Assembly (NCBI GenBank): GCA_914767885.1
Contig: CAJZBQ010000002.1
Span: 930,001 to 994,000 of the forward strand
Reading direction: 5' to 3'
Source of the DNA: Blepharisma stoltei
Lineage: Eukaryota > Ciliophora > Heterotrichea > Heterotrichida > Blepharismidae
Length of the DNA: 64,000 nucleotides
The notes beneath the pieces were generated by a model. The model did not search any database. It worked only from the letters and a program-made list of their open reading frames with translations, and was not told the origin of the DNA. Shown here piece after piece: positions 23,683 through 35,657 of the stretch (position 1 is its first letter; each line of letters opens with the position of its first letter). The translations under genes were made by a program, and so were the position numbers.

Positions 23683-25962
23683 ATGGAGCTTTGGTCTAAA
23701 AGAGAATTTTATAATTCACAAGCCAATTCAAAACATCAAATATTTATTAACAATTGAGTCGAGAAAAGTGATGGATCAGAAACAGAATGCCCAGCTGATA
23801 CTTTCTACTTTCCGACCCCAATGAACTTCCCAGAGCTCGGTAATCTCGATCTCAGCCAAGAGGAAAGTTATAACAAATCTTGCGTAAGATCCCCTCAAAA
23901 GGAGTACACCAATAAACATAGTAAAAATGAAAGAAAATATAGCTCGAGTTCTTCTGATAGAAGTAGCCATCATGACCAAAAGAAATATAGAAATAACCCA
24001 AAAAGCTCATATGAAGGTCCTCAAATGTTTGAGTATCTTAAACCAGTAAAAGGGCAAACGAGAAAGAATCCTCATGAAGATTTCGGTGAGGAAAAAAAAT
24101 ATGTTAAAGAAGTCCATAAAAAGCATCATAAAAAGCATAGAGAAAGAAAACATTCCCAAGCCTTAATCAGTTCAAGTGATTATGAAAATAGTAGTCAAGA
24201 AGATGTACGAATGAATCATGCTAAGAGGAACTCTAGGCATAAAAAGAGGCATGAGTCTGATTCTTCAAATTCTTCAAGGTCGGGCTCAAATGACTATAAA
24301 AAGAAAAAACATCATCACAAACAAAAAGCCAAAGGTTTAGAGTATAAGGTGGATATGCTTTTAGAATTAATGGCAAGCGGCTTTCTTGATAAAAAGCATA
24401 AAAAACCTAAAAAGCCACCACAAGCAGAGCTCTTTCCTGGGATTATTAGTTTTCCAGCTCAAAATGAGAAAAAAAGATATGAAGATTATGAAGAAGTAAA
24501 GATAAACAATCATCAAGAAGAATTGCCTGAGGATAATAGGAAACTTAATATTGGCCAATTTCAAACTGTCGTTTGCTTAATTGTTGGAGAAACAGGGTCT
24601 GGAAAGTCTACATTCATTAATTCTATTACCAATTTTTTCAGAGATGGAACTCTTAAAAATAAAAAAATTGCCATACCCAATCAGTTTTATCCTCAAACTG
24701 AGCATGATTTTAATCAATCAGAAAATGGTCAAAATCAAAAAGCCAGCCTAACGAATGATTGCAATAGATATGATTTTGAAGACGCTATGAGTGCTAGCCA
24801 ATTTACATTTATAGATACTCCTGGACTAAGTGACACTAGAGGTGTAGAGCAAGATGACAAAAACATAAAAAAAATTATCCAAGAAATTAAAAACTACGAA
24901 GAAATCAATGCAATTATAGTAGTTCAAAATGGAGGTGCAGCCAGAATAACTGCAAGCTTAAAAAACTCAATTGTTAGAATCATAAATGCTATTCCAAAAA
25001 TGGCTGAGGATAATATAGTTTTAGTTCTTACAAATTCTCCCTATACTCATAACTTCGATGCTGGCGCTCTTCAATTAAAACCGCAGAATACATTTTTGAT
25101 AGATAATGCGTGCTATAACATTCGTTTTGAAGATATTAGAAAGTCTGAACTAGCTGGTTTTCAAATAAATTGGGACCTTTCTATGAAAAAAATAAAAGAA
25201 ATAGCAGAATTTGTATGCAAAATGGGTAAATTTAATGCTAAATGTTTTCTAATGATGAACGAAAAAGTAGATAAAGCAAAGCAAGTCTTGCACGAAGCGA
25301 AAACAAGACTCTTTAATCTTTTTGAACTAAAGGCTGAACTTGATGAAATTATAATGCAGAAAGAGTCAAAATTAAAAAATGCCAAGGATTGCGAAAATTA
25401 TACTCAGACTAAAGAAATATCTCAAACAGACTGGCAAGATGTTAGTTACCACAATACTGTTTGTGGCAATGATGATTCTTTATGCCATGATCATTGCGGA
25501 TTGGAATTTCAACCAACTAAGAATACACAGCATTTTACTCAGTGCGCTTGCATGGGAAGCGATCTTAAATGTACAAAATGCAAATGCGGGCCTGATAGCC
25601 ACTATCATACTAAGAGAATTCCTGTAAAAACGACCAAAAAAGTTACAGAAGTATTGCAAGATTTAAAGAATAAATACGATGGCCTTAATTCTGAGGCAAA
25701 CAAGTTATCAAATAAAGAGGAAGAGCTTGAAAATAATATAAAAAATGTTGAAAAATCAATAAGGCAGGCTAAAGATAGAATAAAGGAAGCAATTAAAAAG
25801 ATAAAGGAAGTTGCTCCTCGCTATAATATATCAGAGGAAATTGATTGCTATATCAAAATTGAAGAAGCCCATTTGAAAGAAGAGACAGACCCTAAGAAGA
25901 GAGCTAAAATCTATTCTAGCATTCGGGCACTTCAGGATATTTACCAAAGTCTTATTCTTTAA
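23683..25962 (+). CDS. GTPase-metal-binding protein, copy D (intact, no KH)
   Basis: A 759-residue ORF. The start is MELWSKREFYNSQ at 23683, 46 codons upstream of the next ATG and preceded directly by TAA; a TGA Trp lies between them. KH domains are replaced by a ~290-residue Lys/His/Ser-rich region (EVHKKHHKKHRERKH, KKKKHHHKQKAKG). The G domain has GETGSGKS, DTPGLSDTRG and LTNS. A coil, a full Cys/His module (CGNDDSLCHDHCGLEF, CACMGSDLKCTKCKCGPDSHYHTKRIP) and a C-terminal coil follow. It has no inserts or breaks, and with copy B is the best candidate for a working family member. The N-terminus could be disordered or nucleic-acid binding. Confidence 0.85.
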
Positions 25963-27363
25963 GCAGATTAAGCTCTTAATATTTCAGCACCAAAAGTATA
26001 TTTATGAATAAAAATATTATTAAGTTTAACTTTGCAGATTTCTTTTATCCTTTAAAGAGAGCTTTTAATAGTATTATTGAAAAATGGCTATTAATTAAAT
26101 TTAGATGTTGGACTATATTTAAAATGAATTTATCTTTAACTGATAGAGCAGACATTCAAATAATCTAAATTAGTTTAAAATAATAAAATGCTTAGTATAA
26201 AGGTTTTAATCAGAGCATCGGCAACTTTGTGATAACAAAGAATATTTATGTCCAGCTTAAGGGGTCTTTAGTGTCTTTTTAAGTTTTCTTAATCACCTAC
26301 TTTAATATATCTCGTTTGCTGAAGACAGTTTAGGTTAATTAAGATTGCGACTTCCTTTTTTAGCATTTCACCTAAGATAAGGAGACTTTCCTAGCCGAGG
26401 GCGAACTTCCTTTATTTATCAGCGTTTACACAAGAGATTGATCTACTTTGATTTTGGTTTCTTAATGTTACCTAGGAATATTGAGTGCGTAGCTTAGGGA
26501 CGTGATAGCTATGCTTCAATTATGGAATTTCAGCTTATGGTAAAATTCCTAGTTAGTATCTCCACTAGCATCCCTTTGTTATAAGGATAAAAAGCCTTTT
26601 ATAAACTTCCAATAAGACTGAAATGTTTGATTGCCAGACAAGAGAGGCAAAATCCAGCTGAAGAAAAATACCTAGTACACATAATTTCCCTTTTCCTGCT
26701 TCTTGGCTAGACTATAGTAGTTACCGTTATATATTTAAAGTAAAATAATGGATTTTATTATTAGTTATTATTAATTATTTATAAAATAGAAAGCATTGAC
26801 TTTCTTCATCAGCATGCCTAAAAATTAAATTTAATATTAATTCGAGCACATATAAATATAAGATTTTTCTTTATATTCAAGTGGTGTACTTGATTCTTTG
26901 TAAAATTTAAAAATCCAAAGCCCTTTTTAAAGCATGCTGTAACGACTTTGTGTGAAATGGAAAATGGAAATAGACTTATTGAAAAAATGTAGATCACATG
27001 CTGAATTTATTTAGAAAGATAGATTTTTATGGTTTTTTAAGACTCTTAAAGCGCTATTATATAAAACTTCATTTTTATTAAATTAAAAAAAAATTGTCTT
27101 TTCTTTATTTTTCACGCCTTTTCCTGCAGAACTTCAAGCTTTATGATTAAAGAAATAAAATATCTCTTTATTATAATGATATAAAGAATTTTTTACTTAG
27201 ATTTTTAATATATGCAATAAATGCTGCCCTTTTTTAAATAGTAATCTGTTCTGTTAATCAGTGAAAATAAGCACTTACCACTTTTTATAGTTGGACTAAT
27301 TTAAACAAAATTTTTAAAAAGATAAATTGTTTTTATATATTAAAATTGATTTTTTCTCTTCTT
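25963..27363. other. Long intergenic region, no gene recognised
   Basis: 1.4 kb without a supportable ORF in either strand under the TGA=Trp code. The 26190-26700 part is slightly less AT-rich and may hold old repeat DNA; I see no clear terminal repeats. The remainder is A/T-rich. Confidence 0.35.
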
Positions 27364-27810
27364 TTAACAACAGAAACTAAGCTGAGCTTTATTTTGTTCA
27401 TTTTTTCTTTCTTCTGAAATGTAGGGCAGCTCATACGTTCGGTTTTCCCCACAAGAAAAGTGATTTTTCTCTTGGCTTTCGCTAAAATCAATAGGCTCTA
27501 GCTGTATGCATCCATTTTCTATAGTAAAAGGCAGCTGATTATGAACTCGTCTATGCAGAGACAGCTGAGACAGCTGCCTGAATTTTTTGCCACATCCAGG
27601 GACTTTACAAACGTAAGGCCTTCTTCCTGAATGAATAAACCTATGCTCAATGAGATTTTGCTTGCTAACAAGCCGTATATGGCAGACATTGCAAGTAAAA
27701 GATCTTAAAAATAGATGTCTTGCATTTATATGGCATTTTAGGTTGTATTTGTTCTTGAATTGGCGACTACACCAGGAGTAATAGCAGGTATATTTGATTT
27801 CTTCTTCCAT
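27364..27810 (-). CDS. C2H2 zinc-finger protein
   Basis: 148 residues, starting MEEEIKYTCYYSWCSRQF. Three C2H2 fingers lie at about residues 9-33 (C-x4-C...H-x4-H), 39-59 (CNVC...HRFIH) and 67-91 (CKVPGCGKKF...HRRVH), linked by SGRRPYV, close to the classical TGEKPY linker. The tail of ~55 residues is polar. It probably binds nucleic acid and may be a transcription regulator in the nucleus. The next feature, a SPEF2-like pseudogene on the same strand, lies upstream. No inserts. Confidence 0.8.
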   Translation of the reverse strand: MEEEIKYTCYYSWCSRQFKNKYNLKCHINARHLFLRSFTCNVCHIRLVSKQNLIEHRFIHSGRRPYVCKVPGCGKKFRQLSQLSLHRRVHNQLPFTIENGCIQLEPIDFSESQEKNHFSCGENRTYELPYISEERKNEQNKAQLSFCC

Positions 27811-29264
27811 TTTTTAAATTATTATAACTGCCCCCCTCTGAAGGGAGCATTTTTTTCTGTCATATTCATACATGCTGATAAAAAAGGGAAATTTAAAAAA
27901 TTACTCCACATTGCAGAAAACTCAGAGATTTCCTTTTTTATGTAAAGATGATATTATGAAGTGCTTATTTAAGAGTTATAATAACTAAATGTTATAAATT
28001 TTTTTAAATTGCTATATAAATTATTGAGAAAATCGAAGATTTCTGTATCCATTTACACTGAATAAAATTAATAATTTTGTGTTTTATTTGGAATTTTGTA
28101 TTTTAGCTGACAGGTTAAAAAATAATATCGGTTTTATAATAAAACATTATAAAAATTTTATTGCATAAATCTTCAGTTCTTTGATGGAAATCAGCTATTG
28201 TAGCTTGATCTTCTCTCATATCTGGATTTTCATATGAAAACTGATTGAAGTCCATTTGGAATTTGTTTAGCAAATCTTGCTTTTCACACCTTTCAAGCTC
28301 AAAAACAATAGATGGGCTGCTACATAAATCTCTTGCATTACTTCCCAAAATTCCCATAGGCCATCAGGTTTTTCTTGGACAACCGGGGAAGTTTTATCTT
28401 GATAAAGCTCTTCAAAAGCAGTTTCCCTTTGATCTTCTTTAAGCATTTCTGCACTTTCCCTTTTTCTATATAAGGCTTCCTGTGCTTCAAGTACCACTGC
28501 ATCTTCTTGTTTCTTCGTTTCCTCTTCTTCTCTTTGTAACTTTTCATCTAATTCTCTCCTTTTTTGAATAATTTCTTCGACAAGTTCTTCCGCTTTCCAT
28601 TATTGGCTTATTTGTAACAATCTTTACTAAAATCGATTTTTGGTCTTTTCCAAATTGCCAAAGCCACACTCTGTCAACTCATGTGTATACCTATCTAATG
28701 CAATCATTCGGTCTACAATCACACCTCTATGCTCGTTTATTTTATCATTAGGCTTTAAGTTTTCTACTAATGGAGACTCGTTTAATGTAGGGACATCATT
28801 TTCAATATGATAAAGAAGATTGGTCTTAGGGTCAATTCTCCTGCCAAATGACCTCTTAAGCATTCTCTTTTATCAGCCCAAAGCCATATCAAATAGTCAA
28901 GTCCTGATTTATACAAATCTTTATTTTCTGGAGGCTTGCATTCCAATGGAGCAATTTTTAAAACTTTTTCTATAATTTTTTTTTTTCTTGGGATTTTTCT
29001 TTTCAATAGGATCTTTAAAGTTAGTTAAAGCTTCTTCTAATAGCTTAGTCTGGCTTGAATTTGTTGGAAAATCTACTAAAATCCATCCAGCTTCATTAGA
29101 GATCATGATTTTTTCGATAATTAAATTCACAATGTCTTCATCAGGTCTTGTCTTCAAGCAAAATATCAATGCTGGCTTTTGCAATTATGTCTTTTACTTC
29201 TATGATATCTATATTATATCTTGTTCTTAGCCGGCCTGCATGAGTGCTTTTCCCACTATAAGGA

Positions 29265-29438
29265 TATAGAAGTTTCCTATGTTTGGCGCTGTAAGGCCGA
29301 TAAATTCTGATCGGAATTTATCGGTTGGTTGCACCAAATCAATGCCTTGGTCGGACCAAAAAGCGATTTGGTCCGACGAACTTGGAAAGCTCCTGGGAAA
29401 ATGTCTGCGCTTTCAGCGCTATATAGAGGAAACCTCTA
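29265..29438. mobile_element. GC-rich inverted-repeat insert in SPEF2-like gene, 174 bp
   Basis: The ends TATAGAAGTTTCC and GGAAACCTCTATA are inverted, and inner arms share GGCGCTG/CAGCGC. The centre has a GGTCGGACC...GGTCCGAC hairpin. Deleting between TA at 29265 and TA at 29439 on the coding strand creates MIGYPYSGKSTHAG, a perfect P-loop, so this was an excisable element inside the Walker A motif. Confidence 0.85.
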
Positions 29439-29487
29439 TACCCTATCATAGCTAGTTTGATTGGAGGGCATGGCAAAAGGCTGCCTT

Positions 29488-29567
29488 TATTGTCAACTTC
29501 TGAGTCAAATTTCTAGTCAATCAGTTTCAATAAAGCATCTAAAATTTATAATTAAAAATTGAGGTGT
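29488..29567. other. Probable TA-bounded IES, 80 bp
   Basis: The coding frame from KGKWDY hits stops, then resumes as KGSLLPCPPIKLAMIG just before the P-loop. Joining TA at 29488-29489 and TA at 29568-29569 gives a continuous frame. The boundary is inferred from frame and TA alone. Confidence 0.5.
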
Positions 29568-30061
29568 TATAATCCCACTTGCCTTTTCCTAGAATATAGT
29601 CGTCAAGCTCTCTTATATTGAGTGCTTCATTGTTTCCAACGATTATATTTGAGCCATCTTTAAATAGATGAGCCCATTCATTCCCTTATCTTTTATCAAG
29701 CTCCTCTGAGTTTTTATTTTGCTGGAACGCATAAACTTCTTCTGTCATCCCAAGCAGCAGCTCAAACATGTTTTCCATGCCTTTTCCTTTCTCATTTCTC
29801 TGCTCAACTTGTAAATCAATTTCTAGCCTATGAGCTCTGGCTTCTTCTAGCTCTACTTCAATCCACATATTATCAATTCATCTTTCTAGCATCTTTCGCT
29901 CTTTTAGCTGGGCAATTTCTGAGTCGTATTCACGTCTTCTTTCATATTTGGTTTCTCTTAGTTTCCTATGAGCGACCATAAGCTCTGTATAATGAGTATC
30001 TTTTCATATATCATTAGCTATATCTTCTTCTATATTAGAAAGAATGTCTAGCTTTTTTAAA

Positions 30062-30420
30062 GATTATCTGTTTGGATAATATGCGGTTGTAGTGTATAAT
30101 AATCGTTATCATATCTAAAGAATTCCAAGAGAGCCCAAAAACAGTTGGAAGTATTATCTATAAGCAAAAGAAGGTATAATCGTCATAAAGCGAAATCTAA
30201 TAACTTATAGATCGATTAGGATTAAATTATGAATAAAAAACAAAAAATTTAGAAAATTTCTAGAGTATAAATAAATAATCAGGATAACAGAATTTGATGA
30301 AGGTGATCAAAATTACATAATTTCTGAAGAATTAAGCTGAAAATAGGAAGGGTTACTTAAAATAAAATTCCAGCATACGGATTGCAATAAAGTGCTTGAA
30401 TATTTTCAAATAGTTAATTT
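30062..30420 (+). pseudogene. GTPase C-terminal fragment 1
   Basis: A degenerate copy of the Cys/His module and following coil: TGCGGTTGTAG...CGTTATCATATCTAAAGAATTCCAAGAGAG corresponds to CKCGxNSxYH...RIPRxxQKTV of copies B and C. It is full of stops. The same fragment recurs at 32560-32890. It belongs to a block duplicated upstream of copies E and F. Confidence 0.65.
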
Positions 30421-30524
30421 TAATAAATTTTTATAAGCATTTAAGGAATTTTTGGCTATTAAAATCGTTTTCTTACAATCCTAAAATATTTACCATCTAT
30501 TTGACATTCTATCTACAATTATAA

Positions 30525-32102
30525 ATGGAGTATCCTTATATACCAAATAGCAATCCTTTTACGTCTTATATATATAAGAGCAATGATTTAAGATTGGGTG
30601 CTAACAGAGTGCAACCATTAGAGGAACCCAAAACTTTTGGGAAAAATGCTAATTCTCCAAAGCAAAATTTTCCAAACGTTAAGCCTAATCCTCACGCTCA
30701 CCCTTATAATCCAAGACTTTTGAATATGAACCCATATTCTCCTCAATATAAAAATAAAGATCCAGAACCTAGATTTAGTGATTTAAATAATATAGACGGT
30801 GACCAAAAAACTGAAAAAAACGAAGGCAACTTATTAAGGTATCCATCGCTTACTTCTTTATCTGAAGGAGAGCAGGAATATCCTGGTGAAAGTTCCAATT
30901 ATAAAACCCCTCCTCATGAAGACTCAGGAAGAACGCATAGAAAGTTTCATGAAGATTTAAATGAAATTCATAGAGAAAAATACCCAAGAGATAGATCAGA
31001 AAAACGAGTTCCTCATAGACATCGTGAACATGAATATGTTACCAAAAGAACTTTTATTCATATGATGGATGAGCTGAGGAAAGAAATAAAATTATCTAGA
31101 TTGAATTCTCGAGAAGTGGTAAGCCGAGCAAGAAAGGAACTTGATAGCAGGCAAAGCGATGAGGAACCAGAAGATTCGCAGCATTTTACAAAGGTACGAA
31201 AAAATGAGCAGGAAGAAACAAAAATCAAACCAAAAAACCCAAAAAAAGTCCCAAGACAAAAAAAGCTCAATATTCCTCCACACCAAAAAATAGTTTCTTT
31301 AATTATTGGGCAAACAGGGTCAGGAAAGTCCACATTTATCAATATTATCACAAATTTTTTCAGAAATGGAACCCTGGAGAATAAAAAAATTGCGATACCA
31401 ACCAAAGATTTTCCCCAAACTGAACTTGATTTTGGTCATGCAGAAAACGGAAAAGGAGTAGACCAAAGCCAGACAGTTAAATGCTGTCGGTATGATTTTA
31501 AAGATCTTGACAGTGGTAGTACTTTTACATTTATAGATACGCCAGGACTAAGTGACACTCGAGGTGTAGATCAAGATGACAAGAATATAAAAATAATTGA
31601 AAATGAAATTTTAAAGTTCACAGACATCAATGCAATTATAATAGTTCAAAACGGAAGTGAGGCTAGAAAAACAGCAAGCGTGAATAATTCTTTGGTTAGA
31701 ATTAGAAATGCTTTGCCAAGAAAAGTTGAAAATAGCATAGTTTTAGTCCTCACAAATTCTCATATTTCTACTAATTTCAATGTTAATTCGTTACCTGTAA
31801 CTCCAAAATACACGTTTTTAATGGAAAATAACGCTTTTAATATAGCTAACCCTAATGAGTGAGTTTTAATGGAAATGCAGCCATACTGGGATAAGTCGAT
31901 GAGAAAAGTTAAAGAAATAGCCGAATGTTTATGCAAAATGGGCAGTTTTAGTGTCAGATGCTTTAAAGAGATGATTGAAGAAAAAGATAGAGCCAAACAA
32001 AGCTTCCACCAGGCAAAAATTAAACTTCAAAACCTCTATAGCCTGCAGGAACAGCTTGAAGAGATTAAAATAATGAAAGAATCATCATTGAATAATGCTT
32101 AG
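30525..32102 (+). CDS. GTPase family copy E, truncated
   Basis: A 525-residue ORF (TGA Trp at 31860) starting MEYPYIPNSNPFTSYIYK. The N-terminus is Pro/Asn/His-rich and disordered, with no KH domain. Charged Glu/Arg helices precede the G domain (GQTGSGKS, DTPGLSDTRG, LTNS) and the start of the coiled coil. A TAG at 32100 ends the protein at KESSLNNA, whereas paralogue F continues KESYLKDAKAYQNYK into the Cys/His module. It lacks that module and the C-terminal coil. A decayed version of those parts lies at 32480-32890, separated by duplicated DNA. It may make a G-domain-only protein or be inactive. Confidence 0.75.
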
Positions 32103-32450
32103 GAAAATAAAAATCATGTCATTTAAAGAGACATTTAAATGTTTATGCATATTATATCGAGTAAATTTCATCTCAGAAATCATAGATTATAATTTCTCTA
32201 TTGCTACTGAAAGAATTCAGAGAAATTAAATTAATTGGAATATCGATGATTAATTCCAAGTCCAAAAATTTTTGTAAAGAAAACCTCGAGAAAGATTTTA
32301 TTATTAATATCGTTTAATATAATGTTACTCTTAAGGATACGTTTCCATTTTTATCAAAAATCAATTAATTCTTATCGATTATAATGGAAAATGCTCAAAA
32401 GCTATTTAGATATTATTAAAACCTACCATCTTAGTTTTATAAATATCCTG
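32103..32450. repeat. Segment duplicated at 35838-36360
   Basis: Starting AAATAAAAATCATG, it parallels the DNA downstream of copy F, including a decayed copy (near 32385) of the small gene at 36327 (ATAATGGAAAATGCTCAAAAGC versus the functional ATAATGGAAAATGTTCAGAAGC region). Stops break the small-gene copy. Evidence that E and F were duplicated as gene plus downstream DNA. Confidence 0.6.
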
Positions 32451-32479
32451 CTAGCAGAATCAGCAAAAATTAATTTCCA

Positions 32480-32890
32480 ATAATGATTATTATGTCATGA
32501 GCAATCTGAAATAGATACAATCAAATGATTCTCAATTTTTTCTAGTTATGTATGCATGGGAAGATCATCTGCTTGGATAATATGCGGATGCAATTATAAT
32601 AATCGTTATCATATCTAAAGAATTCCAAGAGAGCCCAAAAACAGTTGGAAGTATTATCTATAAGCAAAAGAAGGTATGACCTCATAAAGCAAAATCTAAT
32701 AACTTATAGATCGAAGAATCTAAATTATGAATAAAAAACTAAAAATTTAGAAAATTTCTAGAGTATAAATAAATAATCAGGATTGCAGAACAGAATTTGA
32801 TGAGGGTGATCAAAATTACAACATTTCTGAAGAATTAAGCTGAAATAAGAAGGATTACTTAAAATAAAATGCCAGCATACGGATTGCAAT
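32480..32890 (+). pseudogene. GTPase C-terminal fragment 2
   Basis: It matches the Cys/His module region of copies B and C (TGCATGGGAAGATCATCTGC...GTTATCATATC...AGAATTCCAAGAGAG) and the following coil, with stops and indels. It is nearly identical to fragment 1 at 30062-30420. Relative to that block, about 350 bp of AT-rich DNA (32895-33250) is inserted before the DNA leading to copy F. Confidence 0.65.
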
Positions 32891-33372
32891 AAAGTTATAT
32901 ATAAAACCTTAATATAAAAATTAAATGAATCAGACTGAACAGTTTATTTTTTATTAAATCTGCAAGAAAATTTATAAAGGATCTCTATTTTCAATAAGCT
33001 ATAATCTGAATTTTGTATTTTAAATTTTATCCATTTTAACTAAATATTTAATTGTTCTACACTTTTATAAGCCTCAAAATAAGTCGAAAAGCTCTAAAAC
33101 TTCTGTTTTTCAATATAATAAGCACAGTCAAAAAACCATTGACTATTTTTTAAAATAACTAAAAATTTCCAACTGCTTAAAGCTTTAATTTCTTTCTAAA
33201 ATTATTATGCATTTAAATTAATCTAGAGATTGACATAAAAGCCTTTCATTTATTTTCAAATAGATTTTAATAAATTTTTATAAGCATTTAAGGAATTTTT
33301 TGCTATTAAAATCGTTTTCTTACAATCCTAAAATATTTACCATCTATTTGACATTCTATCTACAATTTTAAA

Positions 33373-35657
33373 ATGAACTATCCGTATCTGCCAAATATCA
33401 ATCCTTATACGTCCTCCGTATATAAGGCCGATATAAGATTGGGTTCTAGCAGAAAGCAACCATTTGAGGAACCCAAAAATAGCAATATTCCAGCCAATAA
33501 CCCTCACACTGCTCATTACCCTGCTCCTCACCCTGATCCTCACCCTGCTCCTCACCCTGATCCTCACCCTGCTCCTCACCTTGCTTCTCACCCTGCTCCT
33601 CACATTGCTCCTCACATTGCTCCTCACACTGCTCCTCACACTGCTCCTTACGCTGCTCCTTACATTTATAACCTAAGACATATGAATATGAACCCAAATT
33701 CTGTCCAACATCTGAATCATCCTAATGAATTTAATTATAAAAGTCCAGGACATATAGCTAATGATACAAATAATATGAATGGGGGACAAAACACTAACAA
33801 TATCAACTTACTAAGATGACCATCGCTTCCTCCTTTAGCTCCTGTGCATGTAGAGCCGAAACCTCCTTATGAGGGTATCGATAATAAAACCCCTTATCAA
33901 ATTCCTCATATAAATAATGTAAATGAAAATAATACCTTACAAGAAGTAAGAGCTTTGCATCAGAGAATTGATGAGATGAATAGAGGAATAGAATTACTCA
34001 TTCAGAATGCTCAAAATTCATATTATGCCTTTGATGAAGTAAGAATTTTGCATGAGATGATTAGTGAGGTGAATAGACGAATAGAATCATTCACATTGAA
34101 TGCAAAAAATGTGTGCAATCCGCAGCAGCTTTTTACAAACGTAAGACCAAACAATGAAGAAACAAAAATCAAACCAAAAAAACCAAGACCAAAAAAGCTC
34201 GACATTCCTCCATACCAAAAAATAGTTTCTTTAGTTATTGGGCAAACAGGGTCAGGAAAGTCCACATTTATCAATATTATCACAAATTTTTTTAGAAATG
34301 GGACCCTGGAGAATAAAAAAATTGCGATTCCGACCAAAGATTTTCCCCAAACTGAGCGTGATTTTGTACATGCAGAAAGCGGAAAGGGAGTAGACCAAAG
34401 CCAAACAGTTAAATGCTGTCGGTATGATTTTAAAGATCTTGACAGTTGTAGTACTTTTACATTTATAGATACGCCAGGACTAAGTGACACTCGAGGTGTA
34501 GATCAAGATGACAAGAATATAAAAATAATTGAAAATGAAATTTTAAAGTTCACAGACATCAATGCAATTATAATAGTTCAAAACGGAAGTGAGGCTAGAA
34601 AAACAGCAAGCGTGAATAATTCTTTGGTTAGAATTAGAAATGCTTTGCCAAGAAAAGTTGAAGATAACATAATTTTAGTCCTCACAAATTCTCATATTTC
34701 TTCTAATTTCAATGTCGATGCTTTACCTGTAACTCCAAAACACACGCTTATTATGGATAATAACGCTTTTAATATAGTTGAACCTACCCAGTATGATTTA
34801 ATGGATTTGAAGCCATCCTGGGATAAGTCGATGAGAAAAGTTAAAGAAATAGCCGAATATTTATGCACAATGGGCAGTTTTAGCACCAAATGCTATAAAG
34901 AGATGATTGAAGAAAAAGATAGAGCCCTACTCAAGTTTCATCAGGCAAAAAGTAAACTCCAAAACCTTTATGGCCTACAGGAGCAGCTTGAAGAGATTAA
35001 AATAAAGAAAGAGTCATATTTGAAAGATGCTAAAGCTTATCAAAATTATAAACAAACCAAAATAATTGAGCAGATTGATTGAAAAGATGTAGATTACCAT
35101 AATACTGTTTGTAGCAATGATGAGTCTTTGTGCCATAAACAATGTGGTCTGGAATTCACCCCAGATAATGATGGAAACGTTTTTACGAATTGCGCATGCA
35201 TGGGAGAGTCTGGGAAATGTAAGGCATGCAATTGTGGACCTGAAAGCCACTACCACACGAAAAAAATTCCTATAAAAATTCAAAAAAATGTTGAAGAAAT
35301 CCTGCAGAATGTAAAAAAAAGTTTGATAAATTTAACGCACAAGCAAATAAATATGAAACTGAAGAGCAGAATTTTTTAAATGAAATACAAGAAGTGGAGA
35401 AATCGATAGATGATACTAAAAATGAAATAAAAAATGCAGTTCAAAGATTAAAACAAGTTGCCCCACATTATAATATATCCGATCAAATTCATAGCATCAT
35501 TGAGCAATCAAAAATGCAACTGAAAATAGAGCGGAGGCCACATAAAAGAGGTGAAATTTTATCTACTATTAAGGTTCTTGAAGAAATTTATAAGAGTCTT
35601 ATTAATTTTGAGTTGAATAGACTCTTATTATTTTATACCAATAGTTATTTTGTATAA
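33373..35657 (+). CDS. GTPase family copy F (one-base frameshift near C-terminus)
   Basis: Starts MNYPYLPNINPYTSSVYK. The N-terminus holds a Pro-His tandem repeat, then a predicted helix (ALHQRIDEMNRGIELLI). The G domain has GQTGSGKS, DTPGLSDTRG and LTNS. The coil is followed by a full Cys/His module (CSNDESLCHKQCGLEF, CACMGESGKCKACNCGPESHYHTKKIP) and a C-terminal coil. TGA reads as Trp at 33817 and 35080. At 35322-35329 a run of eight A needs a ninth to keep the frame; total length is one short of a multiple of three. This may be a sequencing error, a slippery frameshift or a true lesion. The C-terminus is extended past the family's usual end. Confidence 0.75.
33497..33664 (+). repeat. Coding minisatellite, Pro-His repeat
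   Basis: About a dozen copies of a 12-base unit such as CCTCACCCTGCT encode repeats of PHPAPHPDP and then PHIAPHTAP in the N-terminus of copy F. The paralogue E has only NPHAHPYNP there, so the array expanded after duplication. Long opposite-strand ORFs here are artefacts of the repeat. Confidence 0.85.

Larger units (their letters stand above)
28115..30060 (-). pseudogene. SPEF2/CPC1-like gene, decayed
   Basis: The minus strand encodes recognisable parts of SPEF2 (central-pair protein with an adenylate-kinase-like domain): a coiled coil (ELMVAHRKLRETKYE, then WIEVELEEARAHRL), a Walker A site, WILVDFPTNSSQTKLLEEAL, GRRIDPKTNLLYHIE, and the later FQMDFNQF...DMREDQATIADFHQRTEDL block. TAA stops (near 29689 and 28630) and several one-base frameshifts (near 29155, 28980, 28870 and 28340), some in A-runs, break the frame. 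Two TA-bounded inserts are also present. The many independent breaks suggest a partial pseudogene; homopolymer sequencing errors could explain a few of them. The N- and C-terminal parts of a full-length SPEF2 are missing. Confidence 0.7.

Noticed and set aside
33337-33697. Arg/Ser and Glu/Gln-repeat ORFs opposite copy F
   Set aside because: They are shadow frames of the Pro-His coding minisatellite.
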